Source: Rhodobacteraceae bacterium HTCC2150 (lineage in GTDB: Bacteria > Pseudomonadota > Alphaproteobacteria > Rhodobacterales > Rhodobacteraceae). From it: a stretch of DNA of 64,000 nt. A program made the position numbers and the translations under genes. The DNA lies in assembly GCA_000169395.1 (NCBI GenBank), contig AAXZ01000002.1:919360-983359 (forward strand). Direction: 5' to 3'. Shown here in pieces: positions 24,666 to 33,434 of the stretch. The stretch's first letter is position 1, and each line of letters starts with the position of its first letter. Under the pieces are notes generated by a model, which was not told the DNA's origin, ran no database searches, and saw only the letters and a program-made list of their open reading frames with translations.

Positions 24666-25956
24666 ATGCCAAAATCAAAGAAACTACCCAAGTATGTGAG
24701 GCAACGGAAATGGGGTTCCTATCAATATAAGCGGAATGTGCCAAAACATCTGATTGAGCGCGCCGGTAAGTCCACAATCTATCACTCTTTGGGTGACACA
24801 TACCAACACATGGTCACCAACCTTCCGATTATTCATCAGGCCGTGGAAACCTTCTTTCACCGGCTTGATGGCGAAACCCCAGCTGATAGAACGCTTGCCC
24901 TTGTAGAAGCGACCTATGGTCGGGATGCAGCTGATAAGCTTGAGCGGGGCGAGGTAAGCGAAGATTTTGAAATGGCACTCTGGGACCTTGGCCACCATCT
25001 TGAGGCAGAAGAACACTTGGACGAGAAAGACCCAGAAGTTTTTGGGCACCTTCTTGGTGCGGGGTTGCCGCCGAAAGTTTTCACTTTGGAAACCGCATAC
25101 GAACAATACGCGAAGTACAAGGATGCGGACAAAAACCAAAATCTTCAAAAATACTTAAACCGCTCTAAAACCGACCTAATCAAAGTACTTGGAAAAGTTG
25201 CATTCTCAGGCACACCAATGATAAAACTTACCAGGAGTCAGGCGCTTACGTATCGGGATGCCTTACTAGATCGCGTCGCTCCTGCATCTGTTGAGCGGTA
25301 TGTCACGACTGTCAAAGCAGTCATAAATCACGCGATTGACGAACTTGGTTTACAGATGAATAACCCGTTTAATCGCCTGAAGGTGAAAGGTGCCGCAGCA
25401 ACAGCAAGAGACCGTCAGAGCTTGTCAGAGACAGACGTGATGGCAGTTCGGAATATGATCGCAGCAGAAGACCTGAAGGCACTCTATGAGGCACTCTGTG
25501 CTACTGGTGCTAGACTCTCTGAGGTCTGTGGGATGGAGTGTGGAGACATGAACCTGCAAGACCGTGCTATCCACATTAAACCCAACAGCATCAGGACCCT
25601 AAAAAATTGCTGGGAGTGAGCGGACAATTCCTCTGTCAGACGTGGCCTTTGATCTTCTGTTCAAGCTGAAGCATGACAGAGAAGACAGCGCACCATTGTT
25701 TGTCAGGTATGGACGCCTAAACGGGAACACGGCAGCGAGCGCCGCGCTGATGAAGTCCGTTAGAAAGGTCATCGCAGAAAAGAAGAAAGGCATCCATTCA
25801 CTGAGGCACCGTAAGGCTGACCAGCTACGCCAGATAGAAGCACCAGAAGAGCTTCGGAAGGCGATCTTTAGGCACTCAAACAGGGAAGTGGTCGCAAGGT
25901 ACGGTGATGGTTATTCGCTTGATGTTATCCGGAAATGGTTGAGTAAGACTTGGTAA
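24666..25956 (+). pseudogene. tyrosine integrase 2, disrupted by a +1 frameshift
   Basis: Start at 24666 (MPKSKKLPKYVRQRKWGSYQ) follows AAGGAGG at 24651-24657. The frame runs to a stop at 25617-25619, just after NSIRTLKN. One base too many in the A-run at 25601-25606 explains this: without it, the product continues as SERTIPLSD, GIHSLRHRKA, and ARYGDGYSLDVIRKW to 25956. Catalytic blocks are split between the two pieces: Arg in TGARLSEV before the break, HSLRH and the Tyr in RYGDGY after it. It is a relative of integrase 1. Either a recent mutation or a sequencing error in the homopolymer could account for the break. Confidence 0.85.
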
Positions 25957-26152
25957 ATCGAATTCCTGACAAACCAGGTCTCTCTCCCTGTTATTTTTTG
26001 TTATAAACCATTGGGAAGTTGGCTCGATCGGCTGGGCTATTCTTCATCATAACCACACGTTTTTATGAAAAAATATTAGGAAACATCAAAGAGAAAGGAC
26101 TAGCGGTGCGCAAACAAGTGAGTTCATTCGCCTTACGTGAAACCTCTCGGCC

Positions 26153-26184
26153 GAGACGGCGAGACAGTAAGACAGCAAGACAAC
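26153..26184. repeat. four tandem 8-bp units (consensus RAGACRGY)
   Basis: GAGACGGC, GAGACAGT, AAGACAGC and AAGACAAC follow one another without gaps. They lie between the convergent 3' ends of integrase 2 and the HNH gene. They could be iterons of a replication origin used by the adjacent helicase, or merely low-complexity DNA. Confidence 0.45.
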
Positions 26185-26193
26185 CAAAAACTC

Positions 26194-26664
26194 CTACTGA
26201 TGTGACCAATCTTTGATCCCTTTGAGCCGTTGATCACGCAAATTCTGGGCTTGTGTGCCCACCTTCAGATGCTCCGGATGGATACAAAGACGGTTGTTGC
26301 ATAGATGACGAACGACGCTTCGTTTTGATGGCAGCTGACCGTACAATCCCCAAGCTACAAATTGATACACCCTTTGGCGACGACCTCGCCAATAAATCCT
26401 CTGAGGTGTGGCCGTAGTGGCCCGTTTCCTTAGCTCCAGGCAGCCTGTGTCGGTCAAAGTTGCCGCCAGAATGTGAGTTCGGACGCGTTGGGCAAGCTCT
26501 TCAGGATATGCCTCGAAGGTCTTCTTCCACCAAACTTGATCTTCTCGTAGCTCCAGCGTGTCACCAAGGAAGTCCTCAAATTTAGAACTGGCTTTTAGGC
26601 AATCTGTATAGGCGTTTTGCGCAATAGACCCAAGTTTATGATTTGCAGCGTCAATCTTGGTCAT
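26194..26664 (-). CDS. HNH endonuclease
   Basis: 156 residues. The C-terminal part has the HNH signature: RHLCNNRLCIHPEHLKVG followed by TQAQN. This includes the metal-binding histidines and the central Asn, with paired cysteines that fit a zinc-stabilised finger. The N-terminal 90 residues are helical and not recognised. Its start overlaps the end of the helicase gene by 14 nt, so it is co-translated with it. HNH nucleases of this type occur in phages and satellites in DNA packaging or as homing nucleases. Which role applies here is unknown. Confidence 0.8.
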   Translation of the reverse strand: MTKIDAANHKLGSIAQNAYTDCLKASSKFEDFLGDTLELREDQVWWKKTFEAYPEELAQRVRTHILAATLTDTGCLELRKRATTATPQRIYWRGRRQRVYQFVAWGLYGQLPSKRSVVRHLCNNRLCIHPEHLKVGTQAQNLRDQRLKGIKDWSHQ

Positions 26665-28396
26665 GTTTCAGGAACTTACGCTGTCCAGCTAAAATGTCTT
26701 TGTCATTTAGCCAAGTCAGGTATCTTGTTTCCGTTGTGCTGTCCAAGAACGGGCCATTTTCACCGGTGTTCAGGTCTAAAAATGGCTGAGTGCCTTGCTC
26801 GTTCTTGAATTTGACTTTGAGCTTATTGTCCCTAAGAGCCGTCCAGGTTGTTTCTACGTAGTAATCCAGAGGAAACCAAACAAACCCATTTTCGACGGCT
26901 CCGTCCAGTGTTTCACTGAGGTCAGTTGATTGGATCCGGCCATTTTCGATCATGAGTCCTTTCTTGGCCCACACCCTTTGCTGCCTTCCTGCCAAACGAA
27001 GCCTCATGCTCTCCCAGCCAAGTCTTACCAGTGCATTTCGTACAGCATTGTCATTTTTGGCGTTTAGAAATTTCACCAATTCCTTGAAATCCGAGCTTGG
27101 TATGATCGAAACACAAAACTCTGATAGGACAGCCTCAAGGGTTTCGTCTGCTTCATTTCCTGACTGGGCTTGAAGTTCGCGCATGATCGGTGTGGCATTT
27201 GCATCGAACCGCATGCTCTTGGGATTGAATTCGGGAGAGATGTTTCGCGCCATCAATGCAGCATAAAGCGCCGCCAGCCGCTTTGGATTGTTGATCTGTT
27301 CGTAAACCTCACCAACCATCTCAGCGAATTCGTCGCTTTTTGGACCCTGCGCGTGACCGTCATGCTTCATCTCGATAATGTAATACCGACGTTCTCCGCC
27401 CTCTAGCCAAAGAGGTTTGTGGTTTGTCGTGAAGAGATAGCAGGCTTTGAGGGGAATGGTTTTCATGGCCTGATATTTGGGGTTCACAGTCGTTCTGTCG
27501 CTCGTAATCAGGTCCTTCAGAGCATTCCCTGTTTTGGAATGGCTGCTTATGTGAACTTCTTCGGCAACGATCAGTTTCTTGTCCAGAACACGATCGTTGT
27601 GGGTCGCAACCAGCTTATCGACGCCATCAAGTTTGGCTGTGTTCTGCGCGCCAAACAAGGCCTCCAAGACAACGCCGATGGTAGACTTGCCAGTCCCTTT
27701 TTCTTCGGAGAATAACAGGATAGCCCAAGTCGGTTTTGATGCCTCATGCTGAAGTGACCAAGCTATCCAGTCTAGTAGGACTGTTTGCTGCCCTGTATCC
27801 TCGATCGCAAAGTTGAGGAATGGTTGCAGTGCTCCGTAGTCGCCGCCTTCATGGTGCTGTCGATACGATGGCACAGACCAGCTATTGAGGTCCCAGAGGT
27901 AGTTCCGATACAGCCGCTGTGAAGGGTTGCCCGGGACAGGATATATCTTGCCTGACCAGACACCAAAGGCGATTCTTGGGTCAATTGGTTCCCCTTCCAG
28001 ACATGAACGAACGATGTTTCCGGCGTGTTGTTGGACAATCGGAGCAAATTCAGTCCCCGCATAATGCGCAACCATCATCGGTTTCGCCACCTTTGAAACA
28101 TCCATCATGCTCATCCGCGATTCTGGAGCGTCGATCTTGATGTATTTTTGTTCAGCTGTAAGAAACCAACTTGCGACCTCCATCAAGATTTCCCGTTCTT
28201 TATCGTCGGCGGTGGGTTTTATTGGGGCAGAACGTTTGGAAACACTCGCCTCCCACGCAACGCCAGACATGAGGTCCGTTTCTAACCGGCTTAGCTCGAT
28301 ATCCTGCCACTTGTTTGGAGGCGGAATTTCTCCAACTTCTGTGATCATCGAAAGGTCATCGGTGTCTACTAGCGGGAAGTCATCGTCATCATTCAT
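26651..28396 (-). CDS. SF3/D5-like replicative helicase (DUF5906-type)
   Basis: 581 residues. A helicase core with Walker A EEKGTGKST at 231-239, a Walker-B-like KKLIVAEEVH segment near 270-280, and sensor-type KACYLFTTNHKPL. This matches the phage/plasmid DUF5906 and poxvirus D5-like ATPases that unwind DNA at origins of small replicons. The usual fused primase domain is not apparent in the N-terminal 190 residues. It heads a two-gene unit with the HNH gene in a small element next to integrase 2. It suggests an element that replicates after excision, such as a phage satellite. Confidence 0.82.
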   Translation of the reverse strand: MNDDDDFPLVDTDDLSMITEVGEIPPPNKWQDIELSRLETDLMSGVAWEASVSKRSAPIKPTADDKEREILMEVASWFLTAEQKYIKIDAPESRMSMMDVSKVAKPMMVAHYAGTEFAPIVQQHAGNIVRSCLEGEPIDPRIAFGVWSGKIYPVPGNPSQRLYRNYLWDLNSWSVPSYRQHHEGGDYGALQPFLNFAIEDTGQQTVLLDWIAWSLQHEASKPTWAILLFSEEKGTGKSTIGVVLEALFGAQNTAKLDGVDKLVATHNDRVLDKKLIVAEEVHISSHSKTGNALKDLITSDRTTVNPKYQAMKTIPLKACYLFTTNHKPLWLEGGERRYYIIEMKHDGHAQGPKSDEFAEMVGEVYEQINNPKRLAALYAALMARNISPEFNPKSMRFDANATPIMRELQAQSGNEADETLEAVLSEFCVSIIPSSDFKELVKFLNAKNDNAVRNALVRLGWESMRLRLAGRQQRVWAKKGLMIENGRIQSTDLSETLDGAVENGFVWFPLDYYVETTWTALRDNKLKVKFKNEQGTQPFLDLNTGENGPFLDSTTETRYLTWLNDKDILAGQRKFLKHDQD

Positions 28397-28753
28397 GCGC
28401 CTTTTTCACCCACTCTTGCCGTACAGACAAGTGGTCCAATCTGTTTAGATTCAAATAGGATTTGTGGATCGTCAAGTTTCAGGTGGTAGTGAGACAACTG
28501 GGACGGTTGCAGACACTGTCACGAAAGGCCCGTCCTGACCAATGCTGCATAATGTACATTTTAACAAAAATGGCGGAAACAAGACGTTCGCTGCATGTGC
28601 GTTAGCACCGCAGCCGCCTTGTAAAAGCGGTCATTCATCGCAAACCATAATTCTAGATTGCTGCAACCGATCTAATGGCGGCTACGAGCCCTTAATGACC
28701 GACGCTGCAATCTGCACGAAAGTCTGCTTTAGGATCTACTTTGATGCTTGCCC
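28397..28753. other. gene-free stretch with dispersed intergenic repeats
   Basis: No credible gene. From about 28530 it holds tandem degenerate repeat segments rich in GCTGC, TGGCGG and AAGCGGTCATTC. These include the 28660-28730 copy that aligns with 20143-20212. This may be the right border of the satellite-like element; no third copy of the tRNA-Thr att core is visible. Confidence 0.5.
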
Positions 28754-30910
28754 CTACGCCTTGCGGTTAGAAGATAAAACGATCACCGTCAAAATCGTCA
28801 GCGCACCTATGATGTTGGGTATCAGTGCCAAAGGCCAGTAGGCTCCGACAGCCCCAAGAACCAAAAGCAATGCGCTGACAGGGCCAATTGGACCCTCTGC
28901 GTACCACTGGATGATAGCGTTGGTTGCGTAAATTCCGAACAGCGCGAAGAAGCCAATTTGCAGCACTTCAATCAGGTCGCCTGAGATAAGAGGTGTGTAG
29001 GCAAACAACAATGGCACGACATAGAGGCCTTTGGCGATTTTCCAGCTTTCAAAACCAGTCGCCATTGGGGGGGAGCCCGCAATACCGGCAGCTGTGAATG
29101 CTGCAAGACAGACGGGTGGCGTGACGTTGGAATCTTGGCTGAGCCAGAAGATGATCAAATGCGCCGTCAACAAGAACGTCGTCAGCATCGCAGGGTCGAC
29201 CATGACGGGCCGGATTGTGACCGCGATCTCAAAAGGGATGTTTCGGATCAACTCCCATGCCTCGGGTTTGGTCATGCCGGTCGCCACCTGTGCCACCAGC
29301 GGGTGATCCACAAGGAAGAACAACCCTGACTTGGCCGGATCCGTGATGCCTGCCATCAACTGTTCTGCGATAAGGCCGTCGGCCATGATCCCTGCCAAGG
29401 CGGGCGCGGTTAGGATTGCCAGAATAATATAGGCGGCCGTTACGGGCAGCCCCATGCCCAACACAAGCGAGGCAATCGCGATGAGCCCAATCGCCAACAC
29501 CAAAGATCCTTGAGACCACTGGGCGATCATCAAGGAAAATCCATTTCCAACGCCACTGGTCACAATCGCGTTGTTCATAATCCCGATCGCTGTCAACAGA
29601 ATGGCGGTCATGATGGCTGACTTAATGCCGCTCACCAGTGCCTCGGAAATCTTGGCTGGGCCCATGTTCACGGGTGTGAACCCGCCGTCTTTGCGGAAAT
29701 ATGCAATCAGGCTGGTGAACCACGAGGTCCCGATGACCGCAACGATGGCCCAGCAGGCTGCAAAGGATGGGGTCACGCCTGATAATAGCAACCAGATCAT
29801 CACAGCCAATGGAATCACAAAAACAAGGCCGCCCGACAGCATCTTGCCCCGATCTACAGTCAGGTCGATTTCGGAACCTACATCATATTTGACGGCTTCA
29901 ATGCGCACGATGAACGCAACCGACAAAAAGTAGAGGATGGCAGGCACAACCGATACTGCAACAATCGTGCCGTAGGGGATCGACGTGTAACTGGCCATTA
30001 CAAAGGCACCAGCGCCCATGATTGGCGGCATAAGTTGGCCGCCCGTTGACGCGGCCGCTTCGACCCCAGCTGCAAATTTGGGACGAAAGCCGTTGGATTT
30101 CATTAAGGGGATCGTGATGACGCCCGTTGATGCTGTGTTGGCGATTGCAGATCCAGATATCGTTCCTGTCAAAGCCGAAGAGATGATCGCGACAAATGCA
30201 GCGCCGCCTTTGATGCGGCCCGCCACGACTTTGGATATTTCGATCACAAAGTTGCTGGCACCTGAGACAACCAAAAAGCCACCAAAGATCATGAACAACG
30301 TGATGTTCGTGACCGAGATGTTCCCAAGGATGCCGAACATACCTTCGTCATTGTAAAGCGTTCGAAACAAGACGTCATTCAGTGGCAGGCTGGCTGAACG
30401 GAAGACACCCGGCAGCATTGTGCCAAGGAACAGAATATAGCTGAGGGACAAAACGATCAGGATCGGGATGACCAAACCGGACACGCGGCGCGACAAATCA
30501 ATACATGCGAAAATCAAGAGTAAACCTGCGGCCCAATCTATGACTGTAAACTGCCACCCCAAACCGGTGACCGCGAGGGATCTTTCATATAGACCGCTTT
30601 CGGCCCAAGCCACCCACAAGGCAGCGCTCGCCACGAGCAGACCATAAACGATATCCGCGATCCAAGCCCACGTTTGATCAGAGTTCTTCCCCCAAGGGCT
30701 AAGTGTGATCGAGGCAAGAAACGCAAAACCTGCGAAATGGATGGCGTTTTGCCAAAGTCCGGGTTCGGTCAGATAGACGTTGGTCAAGACGTGCCAAATG
30801 GCGAAACACATCGCGAAAACAAGCAGGATATGCTGTGTTCCAATTTTCCCGCGCGGCATGCTTAACAGCTTGTCGCGGGTCATAGCTTCATTTTCGAAAG
30901 CGTTTGTCAT
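28754..30910 (-). CDS. TRAP transporter fused permease (DctQ+DctM, TAXI type)
   Basis: 718 residues, about 18 hydrophobic helices. An N-terminal DctQ-like four-helix part is fused to a DctM-like 12-helix part. DctM landmarks are FGGFLVVSGASNFVIEISKV, ISGSAIANTASTGVITIPLM, and STGGQLMPPIMGAGAFVMA. This inner-membrane unit couples the ion gradient to uptake of the substrate delivered by the TAXI binding protein encoded just upstream. Related systems carry glutamate, C4-dicarboxylates or other organic acids. Confidence 0.93.
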   Translation of the reverse strand: MTNAFENEAMTRDKLLSMPRGKIGTQHILLVFAMCFAIWHVLTNVYLTEPGLWQNAIHFAGFAFLASITLSPWGKNSDQTWAWIADIVYGLLVASAALWVAWAESGLYERSLAVTGLGWQFTVIDWAAGLLLIFACIDLSRRVSGLVIPILIVLSLSYILFLGTMLPGVFRSASLPLNDVLFRTLYNDEGMFGILGNISVTNITLFMIFGGFLVVSGASNFVIEISKVVAGRIKGGAAFVAIISSALTGTISGSAIANTASTGVITIPLMKSNGFRPKFAAGVEAAASTGGQLMPPIMGAGAFVMASYTSIPYGTIVAVSVVPAILYFLSVAFIVRIEAVKYDVGSEIDLTVDRGKMLSGGLVFVIPLAVMIWLLLSGVTPSFAACWAIVAVIGTSWFTSLIAYFRKDGGFTPVNMGPAKISEALVSGIKSAIMTAILLTAIGIMNNAIVTSGVGNGFSLMIAQWSQGSLVLAIGLIAIASLVLGMGLPVTAAYIILAILTAPALAGIMADGLIAEQLMAGITDPAKSGLFFLVDHPLVAQVATGMTKPEAWELIRNIPFEIAVTIRPVMVDPAMLTTFLLTAHLIIFWLSQDSNVTPPVCLAAFTAAGIAGSPPMATGFESWKIAKGLYVVPLLFAYTPLISGDLIEVLQIGFFALFGIYATNAIIQWYAEGPIGPVSALLLVLGAVGAYWPLALIPNIIGALTILTVIVLSSNRKA

Positions 30911-30929
30911 GTGGTTTCCCCCCCAAGAA

Positions 30930-30958
30930 ATAAGGGGCAGCCCAATGGCGCCCCTTAT
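30930..30958 (-). other. stem-loop between TAXI binding protein and permease
   Basis: ATAAGGGGC (30930-30938) and GCCCCTTAT (30950-30958) are perfect complements with an 11-nt loop in the 63-nt gap between the two genes. No clear T-run follows on the coding (minus) strand. It likely reduces read-through into the permease or protects the upstream message. Confidence 0.65.
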
Positions 30959-30973
30959 CGTAGTCTTAATGTC

Positions 30974-31969
30974 TTATTGCGCGATCAAGTTTGCTGGAAT
31001 TTCCAAACCAACTTCTGTGTAGTAACGCGCGGCACCAGGGTGCAGGGGTGCTGGAAGACCTGCCATTGCAGATTCGATCATCATGGCTTTGGTTGCAGGA
31101 TGGATCGCTTGTAGGAAGGGCAAGTTTTCATACATGGTCTTGGTCAGCATATAGACGTGTTCTTCATCAACGCTGGCGTTCACAGCCAAGAAGTTAGGTT
31201 GCGCGATTGTGTTCACGTCCTTGGCTTGACCGGGGTACGTACCTGCCGCGATTGTGTATGGCACCCAAAGGTTACGGCCACCATCCATTGCAGCAGCTTG
31301 ATCTGCTGTCACGTCAAGGATGGTGAATTTGCCTTCATTCGACGCCATCAGTTTTGTGATCGCACCAGTTGGTGGGCCAGACGGGATACCTGCAGCAACC
31401 GCTTGGCCGTTTGCCAATGCATCTGCCGTCGGACCGTAGCCCGCTGAGATCAATGTGAAGTCGGATCCGACATACAGACCCAAGCCAGCAAGCAACACAG
31501 TGTTGGACCCGATGGTGCCAGAGTTCTGTTTACCCATGCCAACAGACATGCCTTTCAGGCCTGCCAAATCCGCAACGGTGCCTGTTGTGGCCTTTTCGGT
31601 GGGCACAACAAATTGCTCGACGTTTTGCCAAAGCATCGTAACTGAGCGAAGGTTCGTTTGTGGTTCACTTACTGGACCAGTGCCTGTGACAGCGTATGAT
31701 CCGAACAAACCTTGTAGAATGGCGAAATCAGCAGTGCCTGCGGACAAGGCTTGGACGTTCGCGCCGGACCCAGCGGAATTCACAGCAGTCAGTGAGAACT
31801 TTTGTTTTGGCAATAATTTGATCTTCGACAGGGTCGAGATCGCAGTGCCGACGGGGTGATAAGTGCCGCCTGTAGACGCCGTGTTCAATACGTAATCTGC
31901 GCTTTGCGCAAAGGCACTGCCGGACGTCACAAGACCGGCACTTACAACAAGTGCTTTCAACATTTTCAT
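30974..31969 (-). CDS. TAXI-family TRAP transporter periplasmic binding protein
   Basis: 331 residues from the ATG at 31969 (MKMLKALVVSAGLVTSGSAFA), preceded by GGGAGG at good spacing. The first 21 residues are a Sec signal peptide. The mature protein starts QSADYVLNTASTGGTYHPVG and has the TAXI pattern (STGGTY, AGSGANVQALSAGTADFAI, GSNTVLLAGLG). It captures the substrate and hands it to the fused permease. It is first in its operon after a 127-nt gap behind dctD, a gap that contains a DctD-like palindrome. Confidence 0.92.
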   Translation of the reverse strand: MKMLKALVVSAGLVTSGSAFAQSADYVLNTASTGGTYHPVGTAISTLSKIKLLPKQKFSLTAVNSAGSGANVQALSAGTADFAILQGLFGSYAVTGTGPVSEPQTNLRSVTMLWQNVEQFVVPTEKATTGTVADLAGLKGMSVGMGKQNSGTIGSNTVLLAGLGLYVGSDFTLISAGYGPTADALANGQAVAAGIPSGPPTGAITKLMASNEGKFTILDVTADQAAAMDGGRNLWVPYTIAAGTYPGQAKDVNTIAQPNFLAVNASVDEEHVYMLTKTMYENLPFLQAIHPATKAMMIESAMAGLPAPLHPGAARYYTEVGLEIPANLIAQ

Positions 31970-32075
31970 TATTTTTCCTCCCAGAAAATTAGCCATAAAC
32001 CGGCCTGTGACGGTCATGCCAAAAAGGGAGGGGGTCGCGATATGTGAGAAAATGCAGGAGGTGCAGAAAGTTGCC

Positions 32076-32089
32076 TGCGGATTTCCGCA
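32076..32089. promoter_or_regulatory. palindrome TGCGGA-TT-TCCGCA, candidate DctD-like activator site
   Basis: Arms TGCGGA (32076-32081) and TCCGCA (32084-32089). From memory, rhizobial DctD sites share a TGCGGAAATCCGCA-like core, which equals this palindrome on the opposite strand. It is about 107 nt upstream of the TAXI start codon and just past the dctD stop, a suitable upstream-activator position. Confidence 0.55.
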
Positions 32090-32096
32090 TGGCCAC

Positions 32097-33434
32097 TTAG
32101 CGCATCAAAATAGCGTCTTTATCAAGGCCGAGTTTCACGATTTTCTCATTCAATGTGCGCCGTCCTATGCCAAGTGAAGCCGCGACATCATCCATGCGTC
32201 CATCGTCGTTTTGGATCGCACGGCTTATCAATTCGCGTTCAAACATGGCGACAGCTTCGCGAAGGGTTTCAGGGAAAGCCTGTGACGATGCTTGCTTGGC
32301 AATCGCTTGCCTGACAGACCCACCGCCACGTCGTTGGGCCAATACACGTCTTTCAGCAACGTTTTGAAGCTCTCTCACATTGCCGGGCCAATCATAGGCG
32401 ATAAGCGCCGAAATATCATCGTTCGTGAGCTTTGGAGCGGGTAATTCATAAAGCTGACTAAGCCGATGTAAATAGTGACCAAACAACAAAAGCACGTCTT
32501 CACCCCTGTCCTTTAGGCGAGGCAGTGAAATTTCTAGCGTGTTCAAGCGAAACAACAAATCCTCGCGAAAGGTCTTATCAGCAACCAATTGCGTAATCAT
32601 CTGCGACGCGGCGCTGATCACGCGCAACTCTACCGTTTGAATTTGTGTCTCGCCCACGCGCTGATATTGCTTGGTCTCAATCGCACGTAAAAATTTGGAT
32701 TGAGATTGATAGGGCATGGAACTTAGCTCATCCAAAAACAACGTTCCACCGTTGGCTTGGTTCATCAAACCGCGCGGATTATCGATGGTGCCAAATACAG
32801 TCTCTTCGAACTGTTCGGGCGGGATCGTCGCGCAATTTATCGCGATAAACGGGGCGGCAGGTGACTGGCCAAGATCGTGCAATGCCCGCGCAACCAGTTC
32901 TTTTCCAGCACCTGTTTCGCCAAGGATCAAGACATTCGCACCGCTCATTGAAAAATCGAAGATCAAGTCACGGACATTCGCAATTTGCGCGCTATTACCG
33001 ATCAAAACGCGTTCCAGATCGGCCAGTTCAACCAATCGGTTTTGCAACAGTTTAGCACTGTCTTCCAACCGCTTCATCCGAATTGCGTTCTTCAAAATCC
33101 CCAGAAGGCGGCGTGGTTCAAATGACTTTTCAATGAAACTATAGGCACCATCCTGCAACGCAGCGACAGCCATTGGAATATCGCCGTGCGCTGAGATCAA
33201 GACGACAGGTATATGGCTGATTTCACGCGCTTTGCGCTGAAACTCCAACCCGTCCATGACAGGCATCCGAACATCGCTCAATATAACATCGGGCGCATTT
33301 CGATACAAAATATCCAATCCGTCCTGTCCATTTTTTGCAATGACGGTGTCATATCCAGCGCTTTGCAACAAATGATCCAATGAAACTCGCATTTCGCGAT
33401 CATCATCGATAACAAGTACGGTGCCTTTGCTCAT
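32097..33434 (-). CDS. dctD: DctD-like response regulator, NtrC family, lacking the GAFTGA loop
   Basis: 445 residues. The receiver domain has acidic DDD at 10-12, phospho-acceptor Asp54 (SDVRMP) and K103. The AAA+ domain has Walker A GETGAGKE (172-179), Walker B LFLDE (232-236) and R-finger region FREDLLFRL. A Fis-type HTH lies at the C-terminus (MDDVAASLGIGRRTLNEKI). Where sigma-54 activators have GAFTGA, this protein reads VFGTIDNPRGLMNQANGG and is about eight residues short. Without that loop it should not remodel sigma-54 polymerase and may act with sigma-70, as known for Rhodobacter NtrC. Its start overlaps dctB by ATGA. Confidence 0.9.
   Translation of the reverse strand: MSKGTVLVIDDDREMRVSLDHLLQSAGYDTVIAKNGQDGLDILYRNAPDVILSDVRMPVMDGLEFQRKAREISHIPVVLISAHGDIPMAVAALQDGAYSFIEKSFEPRRLLGILKNAIRMKRLEDSAKLLQNRLVELADLERVLIGNSAQIANVRDLIFDFSMSGANVLILGETGAGKELVARALHDLGQSPAAPFIAINCATIPPEQFEETVFGTIDNPRGLMNQANGGTLFLDELSSMPYQSQSKFLRAIETKQYQRVGETQIQTVELRVISAASQMITQLVADKTFREDLLFRLNTLEISLPRLKDRGEDVLLLFGHYLHRLSQLYELPAPKLTNDDISALIAYDWPGNVRELQNVAERRVLAQRRGGGSVRQAIAKQASSQAFPETLREAVAMFERELISRAIQNDDGRMDDVAASLGIGRRTLNEKIVKLGLDKDAILMR

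Noticed and set aside
25601..25606. Programmed ribosomal frameshift in integrase 2
   Set aside because: A +1 shift is required, no stop-codon or stimulatory pattern is evident, and relatives such as integrase 1 use one frame. Mutation or error is simpler.
25642..25956. Separate small integrase gene
   Set aside because: It is the continuation of integrase 2 after the A-run frameshift, not an independent gene; it starts inside a conserved domain.
31990..32006. Sigma-54-like AGGCCGG-TTTA-TGGCT on the minus strand before the TAXI gene
   Set aside because: GG and GC elements fit, but the predicted start would fall on the ribosome site, leaving no usable leader, and several consensus positions fail.
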